In this document: positions 1 through 6,628 of the stretch, piece after piece
Layout: every line of letters starts with the position of its first letter
Numbering within the stretch: the first letter of the stretch is position 1
Source: Clostridiales bacterium
Lineage (GTDB): Bacteria > Bacillota > Clostridia > Saccharofermentanales > DTU023
Direction of reading: 5' to 3'
DNA: 15,557 bases
Assembly (NCBI GenBank): GCA_004556455.1
Contig: SFGY01000029.1
Span: 1 to 15,557, forward strand
The notes under the pieces: generated by a model
What the model saw: the letters and a program-made list of their open reading frames with translations, nothing else
What the model was told of the DNA's origin: nothing
Database searches by the model: none
Position numbers and translations under genes: made by a program

Positions 1-54
1 GTTTTGTTTTTATTAAGATATTTACCGGCTGAGTTTCGATTTTAAACCGGGTAT

Positions 55-822
55 TTACTGCGGCTGAACAAAGAAAACTTTCGTCATGACCTGCTCTGTT
101 GTGGGTCTGTCCTGCGCACCTGTGGCCACTGTGGCAATGCGGTCAACTTCGTCCATCCCGTAGACGACTTCACCGAAAGCGGCATAGTTCCCATCGAGGA
201 AGGTGCTGTCCTGATGGACAATAAAGAACTGGGAGGAAGCGGAGTTCGGATCGTTTGCACGAGCCATGGAGAGAACGCCCCGTTTGTGAGAGAGCGGATT
301 CTTCACGCCATTGCTGCTGAATTCACCCTTGATATTTGTGGAGGAGCCACCCATACCGGTGCCGTCCGGATCCCCACCCTGAATCATAAAGCCCTCAATC
401 ACACGGTGAAAGATGAGGCCATCGTAAAAGCCATCGCCCACGAGCGTCTGAAAATTTTTCACAGTGATTGGAGCGACGTCAGAGCGAAGTTTCACCACGA
501 TATGGGCGCCGCTGTTCATGAGGATATCGACATAGTCCGAGACATCAGAGGAGAAAGTATAGCCTTCGGCAACAGAGTCCGGCTGTGTCGGGTCTGCAGC
601 CTCAGCAGTATTGGCTCCTGTCGCAGCATTCGCAGCTGTATCCGATACAGTCGGCAGGCTGTCGGATACAGCCTCCCTAGGCGTTTCGCCCGACAGAGCC
701 GGTGACGACGGCTTACTCTGACTTTCGCCCTCAGTGGGAGCCATCGCGCTGCAACCGCTCAGCAGGAGGCCCGGCAGGCAGGCTGTAAGAAAACATAAGG
801 AAAAGGCACGACGTTTGTTCAT
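55..822 (-). CDS. Cyclophilin-type peptidyl-prolyl cis-trans isomerase, lipoprotein
   Basis: 255-aa protein predicted to catalyse cis-trans isomerisation of Xaa-Pro bonds, helping exported proteins fold outside the membrane. Residues 1-24 form a lipoprotein signal with lipobox LSGC (Cys24 lipidated). Residues 25-95 are a Ser/Ala/Thr/Pro-rich spacer. Residues about 98-254 are a full cyclophilin domain. The active-site block FHRVIEGFMIQGGDP starts at 138 and holds the catalytic-type Arg140 and Gln148. SMARANDPNSASSQFF (185-200) and FLDGNYAAFGEV (208-219) follow. The usual Trp and His of the last block are Phe and Tyr, as in many bacterial cyclophilins. The ATG start is preceded by AAAGGA at a normal distance. 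It lies downstream of the HD gene on the same strand with a 107-bp gap, so it may be separately transcribed. The family is certain; substrates are unknown. Confidence 0.95.
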   Translation of the reverse strand: MNKRRAFSLCFLTACLPGLLLSGCSAMAPTEGESQSKPSSPALSGETPREAVSDSLPTVSDTAANAATGANTAEAADPTQPDSVAEGYTFSSDVSDYVDILMNSGAHIVVKLRSDVAPITVKNFQTLVGDGFYDGLIFHRVIEGFMIQGGDPDGTGMGGSSTNIKGEFSSNGVKNPLSHKRGVLSMARANDPNSASSQFFIVHQDSTFLDGNYAAFGEVVYGMDEVDRIATVATGAQDRPTTEQVMTKVFFVQPQ

Positions 823-829
823 AAAAATC

Positions 830-879
830 CTTTCAACGCTCTCTGCGTTACATTATTCTTTCAACGCGCGAAAAGCGCG
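830..879. repeat. Short direct repeat and small hairpins upstream of the isomerase gene
   Basis: The 107-bp gap between the HD gene and the isomerase gene holds CTTTCAACGC twice (830-839 and 858-867). It also holds two small perfect stems: AACGC/GCGTT (835-849) and CGCGC/GCGCG around GAAAA (865-879). On the minus strand these fall after the HD gene and before the isomerase start. They could be a weak terminator or a leader structure, but there is no clear T-run. Function is unassigned. Confidence 0.3.
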
Positions 880-929
880 CAGCAAAGGCTTAATCAGCAT
901 AAATCCGGTCGACAGCCGCATCAGAAATT

Positions 930-1526
930 TCAGTCCTGAGGCTTCTTCGTCTTTCCGCTTTGCCCCAGAGGGATGGGTTCGAGCCAGCCCCAGTCGCTGT
1001 TGCGTACTCGCTTGCCCTGGTTTTCTATCTGGCTTTCCAGAAGGCCGGTAATCTGAGACTCCGCTGTATCAATAAAATGAACGATGGCTGCCGCGATCGT
1101 ACTGGGACGGTCACCGTATTCGCCGTGATGTTCAGCGATAATGCACTGCAGCTGCCGGTAAAAGTCTTCATCATAGGCTTCGATAATCTCATCTTTATGC
1201 CTGGCGATAAATTCAATTCCACGGATGCGGTGGTTGGCATACCAGTACTTGCCGGGGCCAAGATCCCGGTATTCGAATACTTTGCCGATATCGTGCAGGG
1301 CCATGCCGCAGCAAAGCAGATCGGCACTGGCTTTAAGCTCAGGCTCATTTTCCAGCAGGGCGGCCAGCAAATTCAACATTTTGCTCGTGTGATAGACCAG
1401 GCCGCCGACCTTGTTGTCATGGTAATAGATGGCCGCACCTTCCAGGAAAAAACGTCCTTCGAGTTCCGGGTCATTCAGGATTTCCTGGATGAGTTTCCAG
1501 CACTTATAGGAAACTCCGCGTTCCAT
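930..1526 (-). CDS. HD-domain phosphohydrolase, C-terminal half of a split YhaM-type exonuclease
   Basis: 198 aa from the ATG at 1526. The open frame continues upstream to an ATG at 1583, but that extra stretch overlaps the OB-fold gene and has no family-like sequence. The metal-binding HD set is complete: His46, His78-Asp79 in ALHDIGK, the pair His133-His134 in AEHHGEYGD, and His150/Asp153 in VHFID. This arrangement matches the catalytic domain of the YhaM/CBF1 family of 3'-5' exoribonucleases. In the family the domain follows an OB-fold in one chain. Here the OB part is a separate upstream gene in another frame, its stop lying 5 bp before this ATG, and the linker plus last OB strands are missing. 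It could be translated by reinitiation after the OB gene, or be the 3' part of a pseudogene. The domain is sure; activity is uncertain. Confidence 0.8.
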   Translation of the reverse strand: MERGVSYKCWKLIQEILNDPELEGRFFLEGAAIYYHDNKVGGLVYHTSKMLNLLAALLENEPELKASADLLCCGMALHDIGKVFEYRDLGPGKYWYANHRIRGIEFIARHKDEIIEAYDEDFYRQLQCIIAEHHGEYGDRPSTIAAAIVHFIDTAESQITGLLESQIENQGKRVRNSDWGWLEPIPLGQSGKTKKPQD

Positions 1527-1531
1527 CAGCT

Positions 1532-1813
1532 TTAGATGCCTACGCCGTGTTCCTGCACCGTAGCAAAGGTGCGCTCTTCCCATATCTTAAATTCCGCGCT
1601 TCCCTGAGGAGTCAGAAAAGTCCCGATCATAAAATCATTTTTTTTGCCACTGCGCACTTGAGGAGGCTGCGCAATGAGAACGGTGCCATAACTGTCGACG
1701 TCTTTTTCGATAGCGTGTTCAAGATCAAGAATGGCCACAGTGAGCCTGCCTTTCCCGGGCCGCGGGCCGGCCGTATTTTGCTCCAGTATAGCGAATTGCC
1801 GGAATGCCGTCAC
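1532..1813 (-). CDS. OB-fold fragment, N-terminal half of a split YhaM-type exonuclease
   Basis: 93 aa starting at a GTG that overlaps the TGA stop of the upstream TetR gene (GTGA), which suggests translational coupling. Residues about 42-88 resemble the nucleic-acid-binding OB-fold of YhaM-type enzymes: a strand, a charged turn (RSGKKNDF), then GTFLTPQGSAEFKIWEE, which matches the usual 'fluid strand plus xxKxWD' pattern. The frame stops after EHGVGI, where relatives continue with two more strands and a linker of roughly 50 residues before the HD domain. The next HD segment then begins in another frame. I infer an internal deletion that removed the linker and shifted the frame. The first 30 residues are low in family signal and unusually GC-rich around 1754-1772. 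It may be a true small gene or the 5' part of a pseudogene. Confidence 0.6.
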   Translation of the reverse strand: MTAFRQFAILEQNTAGPRPGKGRLTVAILDLEHAIEKDVDSYGTVLIAQPPQVRSGKKNDFMIGTFLTPQGSAEFKIWEERTFATVQEHGVGI

Positions 1814-2424
1814 CCCTCGGCACGGTCCTCCATTTTGTCTCTGTGCTCCAGGTCTTCATCCAACTGCTGGCTGGTGCGCAGGGATCGCTCGATACTCCCC
1901 TGGAAGAGCTTTCCAAGTCTGTAAATTAAGGCCTTGGGAGAGCCGTTCATGCCATCTTGAATCCACTTGTCGAGAAGACCAATCAGTGCGAAAACATAAA
2001 AATCGATAATTAGATTTTTATCTTCAGCTTTGGCCTCAATATGATTTGCCCGGCACTGATTTTCGACATATTTGCTCATGACCACTTTACAGGCCTTATA
2101 TAGGTAAGCATCTGTATCTTTCTTGTCGATGGACCGGAAAATATTCTGGGCCGCTTTCCTGTGCTCTAAAAAGAAGGAGACGGCATGTAAAAGACCTTCT
2201 TCCCATGAATAAGTTTCGTTAAATTCTTTATCGACCTTTTCCAGCTCATCCTGCAGAATTTCTTTAACGAGCATGTAGACGTCGTCATAGTGGTAATAAA
2301 AGGTGTTTCGATTGATCTCACATCTCTCGGCGAGTCTGGCTATGGTGATGCTTTTCAAACTCTTTTCTTCCAGCATTTTCAGAAATTCGCGTTTGATCAG
2401 CTCTTTGGTGTATTGTCTGGCCAC
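1810..2424 (-). CDS. TetR/AcrR family transcriptional regulator (TetR_C_8-like)
   Basis: 204-aa DNA-binding regulator. The N-terminal helix-turn-helix spans about residues 8-52, with ITIARLAERCEINRNTFYYHY as the recognition unit; this NTFYYHYDD form is typical of the DhaS/TetR_C_8 group in Bacillota. The C-terminal helical domain (about 75-190) fits the ligand and dimer domain of that group. The start is a GTG (2422-2424) with GAGGGGG about 8 nt upstream. Its stop overlaps the GTG of the OB-fold gene, so it leads a three-gene set. It is divergent from the metallophosphoesterase gene with 224 bp between them. I saw no convincing palindromic operator in that gap, so its targets are unknown. Confidence 0.9.
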   Translation of the reverse strand: MARQYTKELIKREFLKMLEEKSLKSITIARLAERCEINRNTFYYHYDDVYMLVKEILQDELEKVDKEFNETYSWEEGLLHAVSFFLEHRKAAQNIFRSIDKKDTDAYLYKACKVVMSKYVENQCRANHIEAKAEDKNLIIDFYVFALIGLLDKWIQDGMNGSPKALIYRLGKLFQGSIERSLRTSQQLDEDLEHRDKMEDRAEG

Positions 2425-2631
2425 GAAAAAGCCCCCTCATCTTTTGCTCTCTTTATCATAACTTAAAAATGCCGTGAGTGCTTTGCGTCGCTGAGCTTAT
2501 AAGGACTTTACGGGAAATTGATACAGGCCTAATCAAAATCAGCATCAGCAACTGTAATAATAAAGCTGTTCAGGCATTAAGGCCATACAAAACCCTGCGA
2601 TTTAACCGTCACCGTGGCTACAGCCTGAAAA

Positions 2632-2648
2632 AAGGAGGAAAGTATCAG
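2632..2648 (+). promoter_or_regulatory. Strong Shine-Dalgarno fixing the phosphoesterase start
   Basis: AAGGAGGA at 2632-2639 is followed about 10 nt later by ATG at 2649, which opens directly into a basic n-region and hydrophobic signal peptide. The same frame is open back to 2478, but the extra 57 residues look non-coding and lack a ribosome binding site, so the start at 2649 is preferred. No clear riboswitch or promoter was recognised in 2425-2631. Confidence 0.8.
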
Positions 2649-4247
2649 ATGAAAAAAGGAAAGAGAACACATCTCCTCTTCAGCCTCGTCCTGGCCGCCC
2701 TTCTCGGCGCGCTGCTGCTTCAGTTCAGCCCTTCTGCCTTTGCGTCAACTTCTCATTATCTGGATGCGTCCAGCATCGCGGGTGATGCTGCATGGAAAGA
2801 ATGGTGCGACCAGTGGGAGACTCTGGCCAGCGATTTAACCAAAGTGTCTGTCGCCCCTGGTAAAGATCAGACGGAACTGAATTTTGCCTGGCTGTCCAAA
2901 GCCGAAGGTGAAGCGACCCCTGTCGTCCATTTCGGAAAAAAAGATGGCGAGATGAAAGCATTCACCGGCGAGACTGGCGAAGTTGATGACAGTCTGACCG
3001 ATGGCGCGAAATATGTTTATAACCATGTCACTGTCAACGGCCTGGAAGAAAATACCGCTTATGTTTATACCGTGGAAAAGAACGGCGTGGAAACCGAACC
3101 GGTCGAATTCTCCACGAGGAGCTTCAGCGAAGTAAAAATGCTCCTGGTCGGCGACCCCCAGATCGGCGCTTCCAAAGGTCAGCCTCAGGGAGATGCTGAT
3201 CTCGTGAACGATGGCGGCGTGGCCAATACTGCGGCCCGCAATGATGCTTTTGGCTGGGATCGCACTCTGCAAAAAGCCCTGGAACAGACACCTGACCTCA
3301 ACTTCATCATCTCCGCCGGCGACCAGGTCAACAAAACCGGCAAAGCTAAAGAAGAAGAATTCGCCGGCTATCTGGGCGCGAAGGTTCTGGCTTCAACCCC
3401 CATGGCCGCCTGCATTGGCAACCACGATTCTCTGAACCCTGACTTTAAGTATCACTTCAACGTCCCCAATGCGACCGATAAGGGTATGACTCAAGCCGGA
3501 GGTGACTACTATTACAGCTATGGCCCCGGCCTTTTCATCGTGCTGAATATCAATAACTACAACGTGGCAGAGCACAAGGAAGCCATCGAAGAAGCCGTCG
3601 CTTCTTACCCCGATGCCGCCTGGCGTGTCGTGACCATCCATCAGGATATATACGGCAGTGGCCTTGATCACTCCGACAGCGATGGCATGATCCTGCGCAC
3701 ACAGCTGACCCCCATCTTCGACGAATTCAAGATTGATGTCGTCCTGCAGGGTCACGATCATACTTATACTCGCAGCCATTTACTCAGCGGTGACCAAAAG
3801 ACCCACGGTCGTTATGAATTCCGCCTCAAGGACGATGGCAGCGGTTATGACTGGGACCATGCCTTCAACGTGGACACTAATGAGATGATCCCCTTTACTC
3901 CCGAAGAAGGCGATGCTGATGGTAAGAAACTGCACGACGATTTCATGGCCGACAACAGCTGCTACACCCTCTCCAAAGTGGATGGTGAAAAAGTGACGGA
4001 TGGCGAAGGAATCCTCTACATTACCGCCAACTCAGCTTCCGGTTCCAAGTATTATGAGCTGATCGAAAGCCAGCAGGATTATATTGCGGCCCGCAGCCAG
4101 AACTGGCTCCCCAGCTACTCGCTCATGACCATGACCGAAAAAGAATTCAGCATCGTGACCTATCAGATCACCGATGACGGTAAGGTTGAAGAAATCGACA
4201 CAATCTTCACGCTGGAGAAAACTGCGGAAGCCGAAAAAGCAGCTTAA
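2649..4247 (+). CDS. Secreted metallophosphoesterase, purple-acid-phosphatase-like
   Basis: 532-aa exported calcineurin-like phosphoesterase. Residues 1-32 are a Sec signal peptide ending SAFA. Residues about 65-158 form a fibronectin-III-like N-terminal domain of the kind that precedes purple acid phosphatase catalytic domains. Residues about 162-378 carry the five metal motifs in order: GDPQ (168-171), GDQVN (224-228), GNHD (257-260), His331 in TIHQD, and GHDHTYTR (368-375). The usual GDxxY tyrosine that gives purple enzymes their colour is Asn228 here, so a different metal pair or substrate is likely. The C-terminal part (380-532) is less typical and has no LPXTG or lipid anchor, so the protein is probably released or loosely bound. 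Likely role: hydrolysis of phosphate esters outside the cell; the substrate is unknown. Transcription ends at the hairpin at 4309-4346. Confidence 0.93.
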   Translation: MKKGKRTHLLFSLVLAALLGALLLQFSPSAFASTSHYLDASSIAGDAAWKEWCDQWETLASDLTKVSVAPGKDQTELNFAWLSKAEGEATPVVHFGKKDGEMKAFTGETGEVDDSLTDGAKYVYNHVTVNGLEENTAYVYTVEKNGVETEPVEFSTRSFSEVKMLLVGDPQIGASKGQPQGDADLVNDGGVANTAARNDAFGWDRTLQKALEQTPDLNFIISAGDQVNKTGKAKEEEFAGYLGAKVLASTPMAACIGNHDSLNPDFKYHFNVPNATDKGMTQAGGDYYYSYGPGLFIVLNINNYNVAEHKEAIEEAVASYPDAAWRVVTIHQDIYGSGLDHSDSDGMILRTQLTPIFDEFKIDVVLQGHDHTYTRSHLLSGDQKTHGRYEFRLKDDGSGYDWDHAFNVDTNEMIPFTPEEGDADGKKLHDDFMADNSCYTLSKVDGEKVTDGEGILYITANSASGSKYYELIESQQDYIAARSQNWLPSYSLMTMTEKEFSIVTYQITDDGKVEEIDTIFTLEKTAEAEKAA

Positions 4248-4308
4248 GCTTTAAATGAAAGCAAAGGCCGCTCGTTTGGACCTCTGTTCCAGAGCGAGAC
4301 GGCGTTCC

Positions 4309-4346
4309 GGGCAGCGCTTGTCTATACGGACAGGCGTTGCCCTTTT
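4309..4346 (+). terminator. Rho-independent terminator after the phosphoesterase gene
   Basis: A 14-bp stem (4309-4322 with 4329-4342) has two G-U wobbles and a 6-nt loop TATACG, followed by TTTT. A second imperfect stem (about 4268-4302) lies just before it. It ends the phosphoesterase transcript 62 bp after the stop. It also separates that gene from the YibE/F gene, whose start is only 25 bp further on, so the latter may depend on read-through or on a promoter inside this stretch. Confidence 0.88.
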
Positions 4347-4370
4347 ACCTTAAAAAGGAAATCAGCCCAA

Positions 4371-5615
4371 ATGAATCCAGAGAAAACAAACTCAATGAGA
4401 ATAGAATCAAACGCGACTTCGGAGCCCCAAATACGCTCACGGAGCCGCCTGATCTACCTGCTCATCCTCATCCTTGTAATTGCCTTTTCTATCGTGGCGG
4501 CATGGCAGCTGAGGAAGGTTCAGAAGACAGAATTGACCAATACCCGTGGACATAGTTTCGAAAAGGCTGTCGTCACCGAAGTCCTGCGGGACAACGTCCA
4601 GCAGGATGGCAGCCGTGTGGGCGAACAGCGCGTACGGGTTCGTCTGAGCAGTGGCAGCCACAAGGGCGAAGAGATAGAGACCAGCAGCCCCTCAGGTTAT
4701 TTATTCGGCGCACCCTGTGTCAAAGGCATGAAGGTCATCATCATGCAAAGCGTGGCAGGCGACACACTCGTCACCAGCGTCTATGCCCAGGATCGGGGCA
4801 GCGTCATCCTGATCTTTGCGCTGCTTTACCTCCTCGTCCTTTGCTGGATCGGCGGCAAACAGGGGCTGCGCGGAGCTCTGGGCTTAATCTACACTGTCGC
4901 GGCCATTTTCTTTCTTTTTATTCCCCTGGTCTATCTGGGTTATTCGCCCTTCTGGATGGCCGTGCTGGTCTGTCTCCTGACCACCTTTGTCTCTATGACC
5001 CTGATTGGAGGTTTCAGCCGCAAAACCCTGGCTGCAACCCTGGGAACTTCAGCAGGCGTGATCATCGCTGGCCTGGTGGCCATGGCCTTTTCCCTGTTTT
5101 CCGGCATCAGCGGATGGAATGTCTCCAACATCGAGCATCTCATGACCCTCTGGTACACCGAGAACATTCGGGTTGGCGACCTGCTCTTTGCCGGCTTGCT
5201 GATCTCAGCCCTTGGCGCGGTCATGGATGTGGCCATGTCCATCTCCAGCACCATGCAGGAGATTTTGCAGCAGAGGCCGGACCTCGGCCGCAAAGAACTC
5301 ATCAAAGCTGGGTTCCGCGTCGGCCGCGACATGATGGGGACAGATTCCAATACCCTGATTCTGGCTTTTGCCGGAGGCAGCGTCTCTGTGCTGCTGCTCA
5401 ATTACGCTTATCAGCTGCCCCTCCTGCAGATCATCAATTCCAACAACATCGGTATTGCTGTGATGCAGGGCCTGGCTGGAAGCTTCGGCGTGGCTCTGTC
5501 CGTACCGTCAACCGTACTTCTGGCGGCTCTGATCTATCTGCCGCCAGGACAAAAATCCAGGGAGGACTCAGCTAAAGCTTCGTTGACAATCAGGCGTACA
5601 CAATTGAAGAGATAG
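4371..5615 (+). CDS. YibE/F family multipass membrane protein
   Basis: 414-aa integral membrane protein of the YibE/F family, whose transport function is not well established. A membrane segment at about 27-45 leads to an extracytoplasmic domain (about 60-138) with the family's KGEEIE and KGMKVII pieces. About seven membrane helices follow between 144 and 392. The conserved block GAVMDVAMSISSTM (282-295), then GFRVGRDMMGTDSNTLILAF (314-333), identifies the family. The ATG at 4371 has AAAGGAAA about 10 nt upstream; a second Met at codon 9 has no site. The last 20 or so codons are hydrophilic and overlap the convergent TetR gene by 82 bp. Confidence 0.93.
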   Translation: MNPEKTNSMRIESNATSEPQIRSRSRLIYLLILILVIAFSIVAAWQLRKVQKTELTNTRGHSFEKAVVTEVLRDNVQQDGSRVGEQRVRVRLSSGSHKGEEIETSSPSGYLFGAPCVKGMKVIIMQSVAGDTLVTSVYAQDRGSVILIFALLYLLVLCWIGGKQGLRGALGLIYTVAAIFFLFIPLVYLGYSPFWMAVLVCLLTTFVSMTLIGGFSRKTLAATLGTSAGVIIAGLVAMAFSLFSGISGWNVSNIEHLMTLWYTENIRVGDLLFAGLLISALGAVMDVAMSISSTMQEILQQRPDLGRKELIKAGFRVGRDMMGTDSNTLILAFAGGSVSVLLLNYAYQLPLLQIINSNNIGIAVMQGLAGSFGVALSVPSTVLLAALIYLPPGQKSREDSAKASLTIRRTQLKR

Positions 5616-6310
5616 GGTTTGTAGTCGCTGAAAGTGACAGGTTCGCCATGCAGGATCACATTGTAACAAGTTGAGTTGATCAGCTCGATAATGGTGAAGA
5701 GCATCAGGTCAAAATTTTTGATCTTCACACCATCTTTTTCCAGCATAGACAGGATGTAATCTCTAAAGTCAAAGCCTTCGACCACAGGCTCTTCAATTGA
5801 CGGATCGTCAGACCCATCGCTCAAGTTAAAAGGAGCAGATGCCTGAGGACTCCCGTGAGTGGCAGAGCGTAAAGCTCCTGGCTCAGATGGCTCGGATAAA
5901 ATGAGATTTCCAGCTGCTTTAGACCTTCCTGGCAGGGAAAACAGGCCTCGGCTCAGATATTTAGATATATATCGCAATAAAGCGATGTCTTTTGAAAATT
6001 CGGTGACAATGTAGTCTGTGATAAATATGATTTTTTCACATATTGAAGGGGGTTGAACCGCCTCTTTGCAGGATTCGTTTAAGGCTTCAATTGCCTGATG
6101 TAAAAGCTGATCTGATTTTTGCGCAATTAAAGCGCGATTGATATCTTCCTTACTCTTAAAGTACAGGTAAAATGTGCCTTTTCCTACTTTGGCTTTGCTG
6201 GCAATCTGCGTGATCGTTGTCTCAGTAAAACCAATGGTGGTAAAAAGCTTATACGCGGCATTTAATAAGTCATTCTTTTTTCTTTCTTTATTAAGTTCCA
6301 CTTTATGCAT
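5534..6310 (-). CDS. TetR/AcrR family repressor of the divergent MMPL operon
   Basis: 258-aa regulator, longer than the usual 190-210. The helix-turn-helix covers about residues 13-56, with TITQIASKAKVGKGTFYLYF. The C-terminal ligand domain is split: helices at about 90-122, then a Ser/Pro/Gly/Ala-rich stretch at about 126-176 of low complexity, then GFDFRDYILSML and the final helices to about 245. The stretch looks like an inserted linker. The ATG at 6310 is preceded by GAGGAGAGGG. It is divergent from the transporter, and two matching palindromes sit on the two -35 regions in the gap, so autoregulation and repression of the transporter are inferred. An inducing ligand, perhaps a transporter substrate, is unknown. 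The 3' end overlaps the YibE/F gene tail-to-tail. Confidence 0.92.
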   Translation of the reverse strand: MHKVELNKERKKNDLLNAAYKLFTTIGFTETTITQIASKAKVGKGTFYLYFKSKEDINRALIAQKSDQLLHQAIEALNESCKEAVQPPSICEKIIFITDYIVTEFSKDIALLRYISKYLSRGLFSLPGRSKAAGNLILSEPSEPGALRSATHGSPQASAPFNLSDGSDDPSIEEPVVEGFDFRDYILSMLEKDGVKIKNFDLMLFTIIELINSTCYNVILHGEPVTFSDYKPYLFNCVRLIVNEALAESSLDFCPGGR

Positions 6311-6435
6311 AAGCTGCCCTCTCCTCTGTTCAAACTCGCCGGCCGTCCCGAAATCTTCATTTGCCTCATCATGCTGGCTTCTCGATTGATGTGTTTTTCG
6401 TCTGATTTTCCTTTCATTTTCGTTTGATTTTTTCT

Positions 6436-6464
6436 AAATTAGCACAAAGATGACTTTAAGTCAA
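6436..6464 (-). promoter_or_regulatory. Probable tetR promoter with overlapping operator
   Basis: On the minus strand, TTGACT (6459-6464) and a weak TAATTT (6436-6441) are 17 bp apart. The perfect palindrome TGACTTTAAGTCA (plus strand, 6451-6463) covers the -35. It has the same half-site frame and length as the palindrome over the transporter promoter. The -10 match is poor, so the promoter call is less sure than the operator. The rest of the 318-bp gap is AT-rich and shows no other gene. Confidence 0.5.
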
Positions 6465-6545
6465 AAAATTTTTATCCTCAAATTTGTATTGAAACGCCTT
6501 TAAACAGGCAATTTTAATTTATTTTCATCGCTTAAAATAAAAAAG

Positions 6546-6574
6546 TTGACCAATGGTCAGTTTAGTGCTACTTT
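6546..6574 (+). promoter_or_regulatory. MMPL operon promoter with TetR operator
   Basis: TTGACC (6546-6551), a 17-bp spacer and TACTTT (6569-6574) make a good sigma-A-type promoter. The perfect inverted repeat TGACCAATGGTCA (6547-6559) overlaps the -35, so bound repressor would block RNA polymerase. Upstream AT-rich sequence could act as an UP element. Transcription would start about 6581, giving a leader of around 48 nt before the transporter start. Confidence 0.82.
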
Positions 6575-6628
6575 GAGTTCTGTAATTTTTGACGTCTCGT
6601 CAATCTGTTGAACGGAGTACATGAAAAA

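Noticed and set aside
20..54. Possible terminator downstream of the isomerase gene.
   Set aside because: Only a short CCGG stem with a bulge can form, and the sequence that follows on the minus strand is A-rich rather than T-rich.
960..1535. 191-codon open frame opposite the HD gene.
   Set aside because: No ribosome binding site or family features; the HD motifs on the other strand show which frame is real.
1526..1540. Programmed -1 frameshift joining the OB and HD halves.
   Set aside because: No X-XXY-YYZ slippery heptamer is present, and the fused product would still lack the linker and last OB strands.
1754..1772. Dense run of palindromic hexamers (CCCGGG, CCGCGG) and GGCCGGCC, resembling a cloning polylinker.
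   Set aside because: It lies within a reading frame continuous with the OB-fold protein and has no vector-like flanks; a local GC-rich stretch is enough to explain it.
2425..2631. Riboswitch or TetR operator between the first tetR and the phosphoesterase.
   Set aside because: No recognisable riboswitch core, no convincing palindrome, and promoter elements are ambiguous.
2478..2648. 57-codon N-terminal extension of the phosphoesterase.
   Set aside because: It would bury the signal peptide inside the protein and lacks a ribosome binding site, whereas the start at 2649 has a strong one.
4841..5575. 244-codon open frame in another phase within the YibE/F gene.
   Set aside because: Rich in Arg, His, Pro and Gly with no membrane segments; it is a shadow of the real frame.
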